A stretch of DNA of 57,208 nt from Clostridiales bacterium (GCA_012520655.1 JAAYNW010000007.1:1-57208); one strand, 5' to 3'. Shown: positions 1 through 9,734, numbered from the stretch's first letter. Numbers and translations: made by a program. The notes: generated from the sequence alone by a model not told the origin.

Positions 1-831
1 CATAATCCGGCTAATCTTGTAGGCATTGCCGCATGTAAGGCACTGATGCCGTCAACGCCTATGGTAGCCGTATTTGATACTGCCTTCCATCAGACGATGC
101 CGGAAGAGGCGTATATGTATGGTATTCCTTATGAATATTACCAGAAATATAAAGTAAGAAGATATGGTTTCCATGGTACCAGCCATTCTTATGTGTCCCA
201 TAGAGCCGCGAAGATATTGGGAAAGAACTATGGTGATTTGAAGATTATCGTATGCCATCTCGGAAACGGCGCCAGTGTGTCTGCGGTAAAAGAGGGTAAA
301 TGTGTGGATACGTCCATGGGACTTACTCCGCTGGAAGGGCTGATTATGGGGACGCGCTCCGGTGATATCGACCCTGCAATTATTGAATTCATAGCCCATA
401 AAGAAGGAAAAACGATAGATCAGATTATGGATATTCTCAATAAAGAATCAGGAGTATTGGGACTTTCCGGTGGATTTTCTTCCGACTTCAGAGATTTGGT
501 AGCAGCCTACGAAGAAGGAGATAAGGCAGCTGTTCGCACGATGAAAGCATTTGCTTACAGAGTAGCAAAATACATCGGTGCCTATACTGCGGCGATGAAT
601 GGTGTGGATGCCATTTGCTTTACCGCGGGCTTTGGAGAAAACAGCGCTTTTATCCGCAGTCTGGTTTGTGATTATCTGGGCTTCCTCGGCATTGAGCTGG
701 ATGAAGAAGCCAATAAGAAACGTGGTGAGGAAACGGTTGTCTCCACGGCGAATTCTAAGACAAAGGTTCTCGCCATTCCGACGAACGAAGAACTTGCTAT
801 TGCAAGAGAGACGTTTGCATTGGTAAAATGA
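1..831 (+). CDS. ackA: Acetate kinase, C-terminal part (5' end outside the window)
   Basis: Catalyses acetyl phosphate + ADP to acetate + ATP, the substrate-level ATP step of acetate fermentation, in the cytoplasm. The frame is open from base 1 and begins HNPANLVGI, a segment near residue 120 of a normal 400-residue acetate kinase, so about 120 N-terminal residues are missing. [14 protein letters not shown] and the family signature [15 protein letters not shown] followed by the [17 protein letters not shown] segment are present, as is the C-terminal [10 protein letters not shown] region. It ends normally, followed by a promoter for the yceD-rpmF pair. In related genomes pta normally lies just upstream, which would be outside this window. 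Identification is secure. Confidence 0.97.
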   Translation, partial: HNPANLVGIAACKALMPSTPMVAVFDTAFHQTMPEEAYMYGIPYEYYQKYKVRRYGFHGTSHSYVSHRAAKILGKNYGDLKIIVCHLGNGASVSAVKEGKCVDTSMGLTPLEGLIMGTRSGDIDPAIIEFIAHKEGKTIDQIMDILNKESGVLGLSGGFSSDFRDLVAAYEEGDKAAVRTMKAFAYRVAKYIGAYTAAMNGVDAICFTAGFGENSAFIRSLVCDYLGFLGIELDEEANKKRGEETVVSTANSKTKVLAIPTNEELAIARETFALVK

Positions 832-888
832 TAGAGTTTCGGTCATAAAGTATAAAAATTTCATTGTGAAAATAATTGAGAAGATATA

Positions 889-917
889 TTGACAAACATG
901 AATCGGATAGGTATAAT
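889..917 (+). promoter_or_regulatory. Consensus sigma-A promoter for yceD-rpmF
   Basis: TTGACA at 889-894, a 17-base spacer and TATAAT at 912-917: a perfect match to the vegetative consensus. The predicted start is near 924, leaving a leader of about 35 bases before the DUF177 start codon. Confidence 0.88.
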
Positions 918-958
918 TGACAAAGTGTGAAAATGATTATTTTCATAAGGAGTCAACT

Positions 959-1483
959 ATGTTAATAAACCTAACTGATGTTTTAACATCTGAAGGAAAA
1001 GTAGTGAAAAAGCAGGTGGACATCGATATGGCGGAATTCAATTGCCGCCTTGGAGATTTTCCCGTTGTTGATAAGACGCCGTTAACACTTACTTTTGCGA
1101 ATCTTGGAATAAATAAAGCGTCTATTGAGGGAAAGATGGAACTTACATTTGCCATGAATTGTGACAGATGTCTGAAACCTGTCAATCAGAAAATAATACT
1201 TGACTTTATAAGAACGGTTACAGGGCCGGACGAGTATAAGGAAGACGCACAGGACGATGACCAGAATTTCATGGAAGGTTACCAGCTTAACGTAGACGAC
1301 TTAATTAAAAATGAGTGCTTTATCAACTTGCCGGCAAAGGTGTTATGTAAAACGGACTGCAAAGGAATCTGTATGCAGTGCGGAAAAGACCTGAATATGG
1401 GGAAATGCGGTTGTGATACATTCGTACCCGATCCGAGAATGGCAAGAATAAAAGATATCTTTGATGCAAATAAGGAGGTGTAA
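959..1483 (+). CDS. DUF177 / YceD family protein upstream of rpmF
   Basis: A 174-residue member of the DUF177 (YceD) family, which is almost always encoded directly before ribosomal protein L32. Family members have been linked to large-subunit rRNA accumulation, but the biochemical role is not settled. The sequence has a central CDRCLKP motif and a C-terminal Cys-rich block (CKTDCKGICMQCGKD then CGC), which looks like a metal knuckle. The frame can be read upstream to 917, but the ATG at 959 has a good site (AAGGAG) at the right distance and gives the usual N-terminus. It is followed after 2 bases by rpmF, so the two are co-transcribed. Confidence 0.85.
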   Translation: MLINLTDVLTSEGKVVKKQVDIDMAEFNCRLGDFPVVDKTPLTLTFANLGINKASIEGKMELTFAMNCDRCLKPVNQKIILDFIRTVTGPDEYKEDAQDDDQNFMEGYQLNVDDLIKNECFINLPAKVLCKTDCKGICMQCGKDLNMGKCGCDTFVPDPRMARIKDIFDANKEV

Positions 1484-1485
1484 CA

Positions 1486-1665
1486 ATGTCTATTTGTCCC
1501 AAAAATAAATCTTCCAAAGGTAGAAGAGATAAGAGAAGAGCAAACTGGAAAATGAGTGCTCCTACATTGGTTAAATGCAGCAAATGTGGTGCGCTTATGA
1601 TGCCCCACAGAGTATGCAAGAAATGTGGCTCTTATAACAAAAAAGAAATCATAGCAGTAGATTAA
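1486..1665 (+). CDS. rpmF: 50S ribosomal protein L32
   Basis: A 59-residue basic protein starting MSICPKNKSSKGRRDKRR, typical of bacterial L32. It has a zinc-ribbon CxxC pair (CSKC at residues 31-34 and CKKC at 44-47). The site TAAGGAGGTG overlaps the end of the DUF177 gene and drives the ATG at 1486, so translation is probably coupled. This is the Zn-binding (C+) form of L32. A terminator follows at once, so the pair forms a bicistronic unit. Confidence 0.95.
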   Translation: MSICPKNKSSKGRRDKRRANWKMSAPTLVKCSKCGALMMPHRVCKKCGSYNKKEIIAVD

Positions 1666-1678
1666 TTATTGAAAAGCT

Positions 1679-1712
1679 AAGGTTTTCCTAATAAAATGGG
1701 AAAACCTTTTTT
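1679..1712 (+). terminator. Rho-independent terminator after rpmF
   Basis: AAGGTTTTCC (1679-1688) pairs with GGAAAACCTT (1699-1708) around a ten-base loop, and the 3' arm runs into a six-T tract. Confidence 0.88.
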
Positions 1713-1799
1713 CATGTAATTGTATAAAAGAAATATTTTACTCAACGGTCAGAGGAGCTGTTTTATTAAAAATAAATTTTTTTGTGAATGAAAAACAGC

Positions 1800-1828
1800 T
1801 TGATTTTTATATATGGGTTTAGTATATT
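1800..1828 (+). promoter_or_regulatory. Probable sigma-A promoter for the plsX-acpP operon
   Basis: TTGATT at 1800-1805, a 17-base spacer and TATATT at 1823-1828, about 25 bases before the plsX start codon. The remaining 1713-1799 stretch is A/T-rich and holds nothing else I can identify; no clear FapR operator palindrome was seen. Confidence 0.55.
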
Positions 1829-1853
1829 AAAGAAAGATATTAGGAGGCTGCAT

Positions 1854-2867
1854 ATGTCGGAGTTAGTAAAAGTTGCTGTCGATGCTATGGGTGGAGATAA
1901 TGCACCGGGAGAAATCGTAAAAGGTGCGGTCGAAGCAGTTAATGAGAGCAGAAAAGTCAAAGTCTATTTTGTCGGGATGGAAGACAGGATTAGGGACGAA
2001 CTTAAAAAGTATAAGTACCGTTCGGAACAGGTAGAAATCGTAAACGCTACAGAGGTCATTGAGACGGCAGAACCGCCGGTCATGGCAATCCGTAAGAAGA
2101 AAGATTCTTCCATCGTGAAGGCACTTCAACTTGTAAAGGAAGGAACCTGTGATGCATATATATCGGCAGGGAGTACAGGAGCGACGCTCGTTGGAGGACA
2201 AGTTATCGTAGGTCGCTTAAGCGGAGTGGAGAGACCGCCTTTGGCACCTCTTATACCTACGGAAAAAGGGGTAGCATTATTAATTGACTGCGGCGCTAAT
2301 GTGGATGCGAGATCTTCTCATCTCGTGCAATTTGCAAAAATGGGAAGCGTGTATATGGAAAGTATTATGGGAATTAAGAATCCCAGAGTAGCGATTGTTA
2401 ACATCGGAGCTGAGGAAGAAAAAGGCAATGCTCTTGTAAAAGAGACCTTTCCCCTTCTAAAGAGTTGTCAGGATATTAACTTTATCGGTAGCATCGAAGC
2501 GAGAGATATTCCGGCGGGTTACGCGGATGTCATCGTCTGTGAAGCGTTTGTGGGAAATGTTATTCTGAAATTGTACGAAGGAGTGGGAGGGACACTCATT
2601 AAGAAGGTAAAAGCCGGAATGATGTTATCCCTACGAAGTAAGGTTGGTGCGCTTTTAGTAAAGCCTGCTCTAAAAGAAACTTTGAAAACATTTGATTTGG
2701 AACAGTACGGCGGAGCGCCTCTTCTAGGGCTAAAAGGGCTGGTTGTAAAGACACACGGAAGCTCGAAAGCAATAGAAATCAAAAATTCTGTTCTACAATG
2801 TATCACATTTAGTGAGCAGAAGATTAATGATAAAATAAAAGAAAAAATTACTCTTGAGAATGAATAA
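1854..2867 (+). CDS. plsX: Phosphate acyltransferase PlsX
   Basis: Converts acyl-ACP to acyl-phosphate, the substrate of PlsY, whose gene lies at 35993 in this window; it is a peripheral membrane enzyme. The 337-residue product begins with the hallmark AVDAMGGDNAPGEIV and contains ISAGSTGATL and the FVGNVILKLYEG region near the C-terminus. The frame reads upstream to 1788, but the ATG at 1854 with AGGAGG nine bases before it gives the normal N-terminus. The next gene is acpP after 15 bases. The fabD and fabG genes that separate plsX from acpP in Bacillus are absent here. Confidence 0.96.
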   Translation: MSELVKVAVDAMGGDNAPGEIVKGAVEAVNESRKVKVYFVGMEDRIRDELKKYKYRSEQVEIVNATEVIETAEPPVMAIRKKKDSSIVKALQLVKEGTCDAYISAGSTGATLVGGQVIVGRLSGVERPPLAPLIPTEKGVALLIDCGANVDARSSHLVQFAKMGSVYMESIMGIKNPRVAIVNIGAEEEKGNALVKETFPLLKSCQDINFIGSIEARDIPAGYADVIVCEAFVGNVILKLYEGVGGTLIKKVKAGMMLSLRSKVGALLVKPALKETLKTFDLEQYGGAPLLGLKGLVVKTHGSSKAIEIKNSVLQCITFSEQKINDKIKEKITLENE

Positions 2868-2882
2868 GAAAGGGCTATTAAT

Positions 2883-3113
2883 ATGGAATTTGAAAAATTA
2901 AAAAAGGTCATTGCCGAGGTGCTTAACGTGGACCCGGAAGAAATTACGCTTGATACTACTTTTGCAGACGATCTTGGAGCTGATTCCTTGGATGTATTCC
3001 AGATTATTATGGGAATTGAGGAAGAATTCGACATCGAGATTCCTGCGGAAGAGGCTGAAAAGATAAGTACGGTTGAAGAAGCGGTTGAGTTAATCAAAAA
3101 CGCTATGAATTAG
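2883..3113 (+). CDS. acpP: Acyl carrier protein
   Basis: A 76-residue acidic protein that carries growing acyl chains on a 4'-phosphopantetheine arm. The attachment motif [11 protein letters not shown] is at residues 30-40 with the modified serine at about 35. Length and helix pattern are typical of the bacterial type II fatty-acid ACP. It sits 15 bases after plsX and 63 before rnc, as in many Bacillota. A hairpin follows it, so expression of the downstream genes may be lower than that of the carrier protein. Confidence 0.95.
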   Translation: MEFEKLKKVIAEVLNVDPEEITLDTTFADDLGADSLDVFQIIMGIEEEFDIEIPAEEAEKISTVEEAVELIKNAMN

Positions 3114-3127
3114 TAACTATTTGAAGT

Positions 3128-3159
3128 ATCGAAAGCCCTGTCTCAAGGGCTTTTTCGAT
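3128..3159 (+). terminator. Hairpin/terminator between acpP and rnc
   Basis: AAAGCCCT (3132-3139) pairs with AGGGCTTT (3146-3153) around a six-base loop, extended by ATCGA/TCGAT flanks, with a T-run in the 3' arm. It probably attenuates transcription into rnc, since no separate strong promoter is evident in the 60-base gap. Confidence 0.65.
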
Positions 3160-3176
3160 GTTTATGAGGGAAAGCG

Positions 3177-3866
3177 ATGTTAACGGAAAATGCTTTGGAA
3201 CAGTTGGAAAAAAGAATAGGGTACTGCTTTAAAGATAAGAATTTACTTAAGCAGGCACTTACTCACAGTTCATTTGCAAATGAACAAAAAATTAATAAGT
3301 TGCAGGATTATGAACGTTTGGAGTTTCTGGGAGATGCGGTACTAGAGTTAGTAACCAGCACTTTTTTATATGAAAAGCATCCGGAAATGCCGGAGGGACA
3401 GCTCACGAAGAAACGTTCCATGCTTGTATGCGGACCGGCACTTGCTTTTTGCGCCAAAGATATCGAAGTAGGCAAATATATCCTTCTTGGAAAAGGAGAG
3501 GAAGCCACGGGCGGAAGAGGGCGAGAATCTATTACCGCTGACGTTATGGAAGCCATCATAGGCGCCATATATTTGGATGGCGGTTACGGAGCTGCGAGCG
3601 TTTTCATACATCGTTTCGTACTGTCTGATTTGGAAAACAAAGAGTTATTCTATGACAGTAAGACCTTGCTGCAGGAAGAAGTACAAAAGGATAGCAGAGG
3701 AACGCTTCGATATGAACTTGTCAGCGAAACGGGGCCGGATCACGACAAGGAATTTGTTATCGAAGCGAGGGTGAATGGAAAAATACTAGGGAGAGGCATA
3801 GGGAAAACGAAAAAGGCTGCGGAACAACAGGCAGCTTATGAAGCTCTTTTGGCATGTAAAGACTAA
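3177..3866 (+). CDS. rnc: Ribonuclease III
   Basis: Endonuclease that cuts double-stranded RNA, including rRNA precursors. The 229-residue product has the RNase III signature ERLEFLGDAVLEL at residues 46-58, the second acidic motif in DVMEAIIGAIYLDGG near 122, and a C-terminal double-stranded RNA-binding domain (about 155-228) ending KTKKAAEQQAAYEALL. The ATG at 3177 follows a GAGGGA site. The genes acpP-rnc-smc-ftsY are contiguous, the conserved Bacillota order. Confidence 0.96.
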   Translation: MLTENALEQLEKRIGYCFKDKNLLKQALTHSSFANEQKINKLQDYERLEFLGDAVLELVTSTFLYEKHPEMPEGQLTKKRSMLVCGPALAFCAKDIEVGKYILLGKGEEATGGRGRESITADVMEAIIGAIYLDGGYGAASVFIHRFVLSDLENKELFYDSKTLLQEEVQKDSRGTLRYELVSETGPDHDKEFVIEARVNGKILGRGIGKTKKAAEQQAAYEALLACKD

Positions 3867-3887
3867 AAACGGGGAATGGGAGTAACT

Positions 3888-6800
3888 ATGTATTTAAAAA
3901 GTATTGAGATACAAGGGTTTAAATCGTTTGCGAATAAAATTACATTTAAGTTCCACAACGGAATTACGGGAATCGTAGGACCGAACGGAAGTGGAAAAAG
4001 TAATGTGGCGGATGCGGTGCGTTGGGTGCTTGGCGAACAGCGTATTAAGCAATTGCGCGGCGCATCTATGCAGGATGTGATTTTTTCGGGAACGGAACTT
4101 AGAAAACCGCTGGGATATGCCTATGTAGCGATTACCTTGGACAATTCGGACCATCAGCTTGCGGTGGATTACGATGAAGTGACGGTTGCGAGAAGGATAT
4201 ATCGTTCGGGAGAGAGCGAATATATGTTAAACGGCACGCCCTGCCGTTTAAAAGACGTGAATGAATTGTTTTATGATACAGGTATCGGTAAAGAAGGCTA
4301 CTCTATCATCGGTCAGGGACAGATTGACAAGATATTGAGCGGTAAGCCGGAAGAAAGAAGAGAACTTTTCGATGAAGCAGCGGGTATTGTTAAGTTCAAA
4401 CGCCGTAAAAATGCGGCGCAGAAAAAGCTGGAAGATGAAAAGCTGAATTTGCTGCGAGTGAAAGATATTTTGTCAGAACTCGAGAAGCAGACAGAACCTC
4501 TTGAGAAACAGTCTGAGATTGCCAAAGTATATCTAAAGAAAAAAGAAGAATTGAAAAAACTGGATGTAAATGTGTTTCTTTTGGAAAACAACCGCATTAA
4601 GGAACAGCTTCAGTCAGTAGAACAGAAATATGATATCGCGAATGGCGATTTGCAGGAAACATCGGATAAATATGAAGGTATTAAGGAGGAGTATGAGCAG
4701 ATTCAAGGGCAGATTGAGATATTGGATGAAGCCATTGAAAAAGCGCGTGCAGAGGTTACCGATACGGGGCTTCTCAGAGGCAAGCTGGAAGGCGAAATTA
4801 ATGTCTTGAAGGAACAGATCAATTCGGCAAAAGGAAATGAAGGCCATCTCCGTGCCCGATTAGAAACCGTACAGGCAGAAATTAACGCAAAAAATGTAGA
4901 TAAAGAAGCAATATTAAAAAATAAAAGCGAAATTGATGAACAGCTCGCAGAATTGGAAAGGGTAAGGGATGAAGCGAGAGGTTTATTGAATGCGGTGCAA
5001 AGTAAGATTGAGGAGTTGAACAATCATATTGAGGCCGGCAAGAATGCGATTATCGGAGCATTGAACAGCCGCGCGACCATTAAGTCTAAAATAGGCCGTT
5101 ACGATACGATGATGGAACAGGCCAATATTCGTAAGGCTGAATTGAATTCCAGACTGTTGCGTGCGAAGTCGGATGAGGAAAAACAGGAAGAAACCATTAA
5201 GCGGCTGCAGGAAGAATTTGAAAGTATTAATGAAGAAATTCGTCAATTGAACGATTCCCAGACGGTAATCGAGGAACGTTTAAGCGGGATACATGATGAA
5301 CTGACAGAAAAAGACAAGAAGCTCAGAGATACACAGGTCGTGTATCATCAGGAGAAATCCAAGGTGGAAGCTCTGTCAAATCTGATGGAACGATATGACG
5401 GCTATGGCGGCAGTGTAAAACGCGTGATGGAATGCAAAGAGGAAGAAAAAGGAATAATTGGTGTAGTAGCCGATATTATTAAAGTAGATAAAAAGTATGA
5501 AACAGCGATAGAAACAGCGCTCGGAGGTAATATTCAGAATATTGTTACGGAAGATGAAGAGACGGCAAAGCGGATGATTTCCATGCTGAAAAAGCATAAG
5601 GCAGGACGTGCAACCTTTTTGCCGCTTACAAGCCTAAATGATCCTCAGGAATTTAAGAACCCGGAAGCTCTTGAGGAAAAAGGGGTCATCGGCATGGCTG
5701 ATGAGTTGGTACAGACAGATAAAAAGTATAAAGATGTGGCCAAGTCTTTGTTGGGACGTATCGTTGTAGTTGATAATGTTGATAACGCTGTTAAAATAGC
5801 GAGAAAATTCAACTATGGCATCCGTATGGTTACGATAGAAGGAGAGCTTCTTGTACCTGGGGGAGCTATCAGCGGCGGTGCATTCAAAAATAACAGTAAT
5901 CTTCTCGGACGAAGAAGAGAAATGGAAGAATTGAATGTAAAGGTCAAGAAATATTTGGAAGAAATTGATATGCTTCTGGAAGATATAGAGAAGACGAAAG
6001 ACCGGAGAAACAAGCTCCGCATGGAACTCGAAGGTACGAAGTCCAGACTTCAGGAAGAGTTTATTAAGCAGAATACGGCGAGAATAAATGTTATAAAGGC
6101 AGAGGAAAGAAAGAACGAAGCGGAAGAAGGCTTCGGAGAGTTAAAGTCCGAAGAAAAAGAAATCGACAACCAAATATTAGAGATTAAGCGTAATAAAGAG
6201 GAAATTCTAAAAGAACTGGAGGAATCGGAAAATCTGGAAAAGAATGTGGAAATCCAGATTAATGAATTCCAAAAGGAGTTGGAAGTACAGAGAATAAAAG
6301 AATCGGAACAGTCGAAGGTTGTGGCGGAGCATGATGTCGAAGTAGAAAAGATGATGCAGCAGCAAGGCTTCCACAGGCAGAATGTAGATCGTATAGACAG
6401 CGAAAACGCTCGTTTTATGTCCGAGCTTGCAGAAATCAAAGAAGGACTTAAAAAGAATGAAGAGGACATAGAAAGAAAAGAACAGAGCATTATTGAAATA
6501 GAAAAGACAATTTCTGCTTCCAACACATCGAAGACAGATACGGAAGTAAAGCTGAAAGAGTATATTTCAAAAAAAGAGGAATTGTCTGCAAAGCAAAAGA
6601 ATTTCTTTACAATGAGAGAAGAGCTCTCAGAAAGAATGTCCGCACTGGATAAAGAGGTATACCGTTTAAATGCTCAGAAAGAAAAGATGGAAGAATCCAT
6701 TGAAAGCCAGATTAATTACATGTGGGACGAATATGAAATTACCCTTTCGGATGCTGCTTCTTTAAGAGACGAAGAGTTGACGGAGCTTACGACGATGAAG

Positions 6801-7448
6801 AAGAAAATCACATCGTTAAAAGAAGAAATCAAGAAACTGGGCGATGTCAATATCAATGCGATTGAAGACTATAAGAACCTGATGGAGCGTTATCTGTTTT
6901 TAAAGACTCAGCACGATGATTTGGTAGAAGCGGAGACAACCCTGCTGCACATAATTGAAGAACTTGATACAGCGATGCGCAAACAGTTTAACGAGAAATT
7001 TTCCGAAATTGCAAAAGAGTTCGATAAAGTTTTCAAAGAACTTTTCGGAGGGGGTAAAGGTACTTTGGAGCTGATGGAGGAGGAAGATATTCTGGAAGCG
7101 GGGATACGTATTATCGCACAGCCACCCGGAAAGAAACTTCAGAATATGATGCAGCTGTCAGGCGGAGAAAAAGCGCTGACTGCAATTGCCCTTCTCTTTG
7201 CTATTCAGAATCTGAAACCGTCGCCGTTTTGTCTGCTGGATGAGATTGAGGCGGCTCTCGATGAGAATAATGTGGGCAGATTTGCAAAATATTTACATAA
7301 ATTAACAAAATATACGCAGTTTATTGTAATTACCCACAGGCGTGGTACAATGGAAAAGGCGGATCGACTGTATGGTATAACGATGCAGGAAAAGGGTGTA
7401 TCAACACTCGTAAGCGTTAATTTGATAGATAATGACCTGGATAATTAA
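3888..7448 (+). CDS. smc: Chromosome segregation protein SMC
   Basis: ATPase of the bacterial condensin that compacts and separates chromosomes with ScpA and ScpB. The product has 1186 residues. The N-terminal head carries Walker A GPNGSGKSN at 31-39. A long coiled coil runs to about 500, the hinge lies around 510-660 (including LVPGGAISGG), a second coiled coil follows, and the C-terminal head has the signature LSGGEKALTAIALLFA near 1087 and Walker B FCLLDEIEAALDE. The frame extends four codons upstream to 3876, but GGGAG five bases before the ATG at 3888 and the canonical N-terminus MYLKSIEIQGFKSFA support the shorter form. Confidence 0.97.
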   Translation: MYLKSIEIQGFKSFANKITFKFHNGITGIVGPNGSGKSNVADAVRWVLGEQRIKQLRGASMQDVIFSGTELRKPLGYAYVAITLDNSDHQLAVDYDEVTVARRIYRSGESEYMLNGTPCRLKDVNELFYDTGIGKEGYSIIGQGQIDKILSGKPEERRELFDEAAGIVKFKRRKNAAQKKLEDEKLNLLRVKDILSELEKQTEPLEKQSEIAKVYLKKKEELKKLDVNVFLLENNRIKEQLQSVEQKYDIANGDLQETSDKYEGIKEEYEQIQGQIEILDEAIEKARAEVTDTGLLRGKLEGEINVLKEQINSAKGNEGHLRARLETVQAEINAKNVDKEAILKNKSEIDEQLAELERVRDEARGLLNAVQSKIEELNNHIEAGKNAIIGALNSRATIKSKIGRYDTMMEQANIRKAELNSRLLRAKSDEEKQEETIKRLQEEFESINEEIRQLNDSQTVIEERLSGIHDELTEKDKKLRDTQVVYHQEKSKVEALSNLMERYDGYGGSVKRVMECKEEEKGIIGVVADIIKVDKKYETAIETALGGNIQNIVTEDEETAKRMISMLKKHKAGRATFLPLTSLNDPQEFKNPEALEEKGVIGMADELVQTDKKYKDVAKSLLGRIVVVDNVDNAVKIARKFNYGIRMVTIEGELLVPGGAISGGAFKNNSNLLGRRREMEELNVKVKKYLEEIDMLLEDIEKTKDRRNKLRMELEGTKSRLQEEFIKQNTARINVIKAEERKNEAEEGFGELKSEEKEIDNQILEIKRNKEEILKELEESENLEKNVEIQINEFQKELEVQRIKESEQSKVVAEHDVEVEKMMQQQGFHRQNVDRIDSENARFMSELAEIKEGLKKNEEDIERKEQSIIEIEKTISASNTSKTDTEVKLKEYISKKEELSAKQKNFFTMREELSERMSALDKEVYRLNAQKEKMEESIESQINYMWDEYEITLSDAASLRDEELTELTTMKKKITSLKEEIKKLGDVNINAIEDYKNLMERYLFLKTQHDDLVEAETTLLHIIEELDTAMRKQFNEKFSEIAKEFDKVFKELFGGGKGTLELMEEEDILEAGIRIIAQPPGKKLQNMMQLSGGEKALTAIALLFAIQNLKPSPFCLLDEIEAALDENNVGRFAKYLHKLTKYTQFIVITHRRGTMEKADRLYGITMQEKGVSTLVSVNLIDNDLDN

Positions 7449-7481
7449 TACTTCTTTCGCAGAAAGAATAGAGGAGGGCGC

Positions 7482-8432
7482 ATGAGCGAGGAAAAGAAAG
7501 GATTTTTTGGAAGACTGAAGGATGGGCTTGCCAAAACCAGAAACAACATAGTAAATGGAATTGACTCTGTGTTTAACGGTTTTTCTGCAATTGATGAAGA
7601 TTTCTATGAAGAGTTGGAAGAAATCCTCATTATGGGAGACATTGGAGTCAATGCAACGAATGCTATTATTGAAAAACTGCGCAGGCAAGTAAAAGAAAAT
7701 CATATTAAAGAGCCGTCGGAGTGTAAAAAGTTCCTTATCCAAAGCATTAAGGAGCAGATGCAGGTTGGAGAGACGGCCTATGAATTCGAACATAGGCAGT
7801 CGGTTATCCTTGTAATAGGAGTAAACGGTGTCGGAAAGACAACCTCTGTAGGAAAGTTGGCGGGTATATTGAAGGATCAGGGAAGAAAGGTTCTTCTTGC
7901 AGCAGCGGATACTTTTCGGGCGGCGGCCGGAGAACAGCTTACGGAGTGGGCAAACCGTGCCGGCGTAGATATTATCGGAGGCTCGGAGGGTTCGGATCCT
8001 GCCAGTGTAATTTACGACGCGGTAAATGCTGCGAAGGCGAGAAATGTGGATGTGCTTTTATGCGACACGGCAGGGCGTCTTCATAATAAAAAGAATTTGA
8101 TGGAAGAACTGAAGAAGATAAACAGAATTATTGAAAAAGAATTTCCGGGAGCCCATAGAGAGAACCTCGTTGTACTCGATGGAACTACCGGACAGAATGC
8201 GTTGCAGCAGGCAAGAGATTTTGGTGAAGTGGCGGATTTAACAGGTATTATTCTCACGAAAATGGATGGAACGGCAAAGGGAGGAATTGCGGTGGCGATT
8301 CAGTCGGAGCTCAATATTCCGGTTAAATATATCGGAGTGGGAGAAACCATTGAGGACTTGCAGAAATTCGATTCCGATCAGTTTGTAAATGCACTTTTCG
8401 ACATAAAGATTTCAGATGAAGATTTAGAATAA
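7482..8432 (+). CDS. ftsY: Signal recognition particle receptor FtsY
   Basis: GTPase receptor that docks SRP-ribosome complexes at the membrane. The 316 residues comprise an N domain and a G domain with GVNGVGKTTSVGKLAG (from about 113), the DTAGRLHNKKN motif and TKMDGTAKGG. The acidic N-terminal A domain of E. coli FtsY is reduced to a few residues (MSEEKKGFFGRLKDG), as is usual in Bacillota. GAGGAGGGCGC precedes the ATG. It is the last gene of the smc block; its SRP partner ffh lies 5 kb downstream. Confidence 0.97.
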   Translation: MSEEKKGFFGRLKDGLAKTRNNIVNGIDSVFNGFSAIDEDFYEELEEILIMGDIGVNATNAIIEKLRRQVKENHIKEPSECKKFLIQSIKEQMQVGETAYEFEHRQSVILVIGVNGVGKTTSVGKLAGILKDQGRKVLLAAADTFRAAAGEQLTEWANRAGVDIIGGSEGSDPASVIYDAVNAAKARNVDVLLCDTAGRLHNKKNLMEELKKINRIIEKEFPGAHRENLVVLDGTTGQNALQQARDFGEVADLTGIILTKMDGTAKGGIAVAIQSELNIPVKYIGVGETIEDLQKFDSDQFVNALFDIKISDEDLE

Positions 8433-8510
8433 GTGATTGGAAAATGATGTAGATAAACGATAGAACAGGTGTTAAGACGGATTAGGAAGACGGATGGAGG
8501 ATGAGGTAAG

Positions 8511-9734
8511 TTGGATGAGAAAATGCTGACATTGGATAAGTTTGAAGAAGCTTCTGAGATTGTAAAGAGAGTAACGCAGGAAACAAAACTGGTATATAGT
8601 GATTATCTGAGTTCCCAGACGGGAAATAAGGTATACTTGAAACCGGAAAATATGCAGTTTACAGGTGCATATAAAGTGAGAGGCGCATATTATAAAATAA
8701 GCACGCTATCGGAGGAAGAACGTCAGAGAGGACTGATTACGGCTTCCGCAGGCAACCACGCACAAGGTGTTGCTTATGCTGCAAAGTGCAACGCCGCAAA
8801 GGCAGTCATCGTTATGCCGACCACAACCCCTCTTATAAAAGTGAACAGGACCAAAAGCTACGGCGCTGAAGTTGTTCTACATGGAGATGTATACGATGAA
8901 GCATGCGCTCGTGCTTATGAGCTGGCAAAGGAAAAGGGCTACACCTTTATCCATCCTTTTGATGATTTGGCGGTAGCGACGGGACAGGGAACGGTTGCGA
9001 TGGAAATATTTAAGGAACTCCCGTTGGTAGATTATATCTTAGTTCCTATCGGGGGCGGAGGACTCGCTACAGGTGTATCCACGCTGGCCAAACTTCTCAA
9101 TCCCAAAATAAAAGTAGTCGGAGTAGAACCGGCAGGTGCTAACTGCATGCAGGCTTCCTTAAAAGAAGGCAAGGTAGTTACTCTGGATCATGTTAATACG
9201 ATTGCGGACGGAACGGCAGTCAAGACACCGGGAAGCAAAATATTCCCTTATCTGTCCAGGAACTTGGATGATATCATTACGGTAGGAGACGAGGAACTCG
9301 TCGTTGCATTTCTCGATATGGTAGAGAATCACAAGATGATAGTAGAGAATTCCGGGCTTCTCACCGTAGCAGCGCTTAAGCATCTGCAGGTTGAGAATAT
9401 GAGAATTGTTTCTATTTTGAGCGGCGGTAATATGGACGTAATTACCATGTCGTCTGTAGTACAACAGGGACTTATACTGCGAGACAGGATATTTACCGTT
9501 TCCGTACTTCTTCCGGATAAGCCTGGAGAGCTCAGCCGCGTGTCGGACGTAATTGCGAAACAGAACGGTAATGTTATCAAGTTGGAGCATAATCAGTTCG
9601 TTTCCATTAATAGAAATGCTGCGGTGGAACTTAGAATTACGCTGGAGGCGTTCGGCCCCGAACATAAAAAGCAAATCATTGTGGCGCTTCATCAAAACGG
9701 ATATAAGCCGAAAGCAGTCCGCACGATTATCTAA
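8511..9734 (+). CDS. ilvA: Threonine ammonia-lyase (threonine deaminase) with one ACT domain
   Basis: Deaminates threonine to 2-oxobutanoate using PLP. The 407-residue product has the Lys-bearing FTGAYKVRGAY (Lys at about 55), the glycine-rich phosphate loop PIGGGGLATG and a single C-terminal ACT domain beginning RIFTVSVLLPDKPGELSR. The one-ACT architecture matches the shorter IlvA/TdcB-like class, so the role could be isoleucine synthesis or threonine fermentation. The start is probably TTG at 8511, ten bases after GGAGG; an in-frame ATG at 8523 is the alternative. It interrupts the usual ftsY-ylxM neighbourhood and is closed by a strong hairpin. Confidence 0.92.
   Translation: MDEKMLTLDKFEEASEIVKRVTQETKLVYSDYLSSQTGNKVYLKPENMQFTGAYKVRGAYYKISTLSEEERQRGLITASAGNHAQGVAYAAKCNAAKAVIVMPTTTPLIKVNRTKSYGAEVVLHGDVYDEACARAYELAKEKGYTFIHPFDDLAVATGQGTVAMEIFKELPLVDYILVPIGGGGLATGVSTLAKLLNPKIKVVGVEPAGANCMQASLKEGKVVTLDHVNTIADGTAVKTPGSKIFPYLSRNLDDIITVGDEELVVAFLDMVENHKMIVENSGLLTVAALKHLQVENMRIVSILSGGNMDVITMSSVVQQGLILRDRIFTVSVLLPDKPGELSRVSDVIAKQNGNVIKLEHNQFVSINRNAAVELRITLEAFGPEHKKQIIVALHQNGYKPKAVRTII

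Noticed and set aside
2519-3097. 192-codon open frame on the minus strand across plsX and acpP
   Set aside because: It is antisense to two clear genes, Ser-rich, has no convincing site and resembles no family. It is a shadow of their codon usage.
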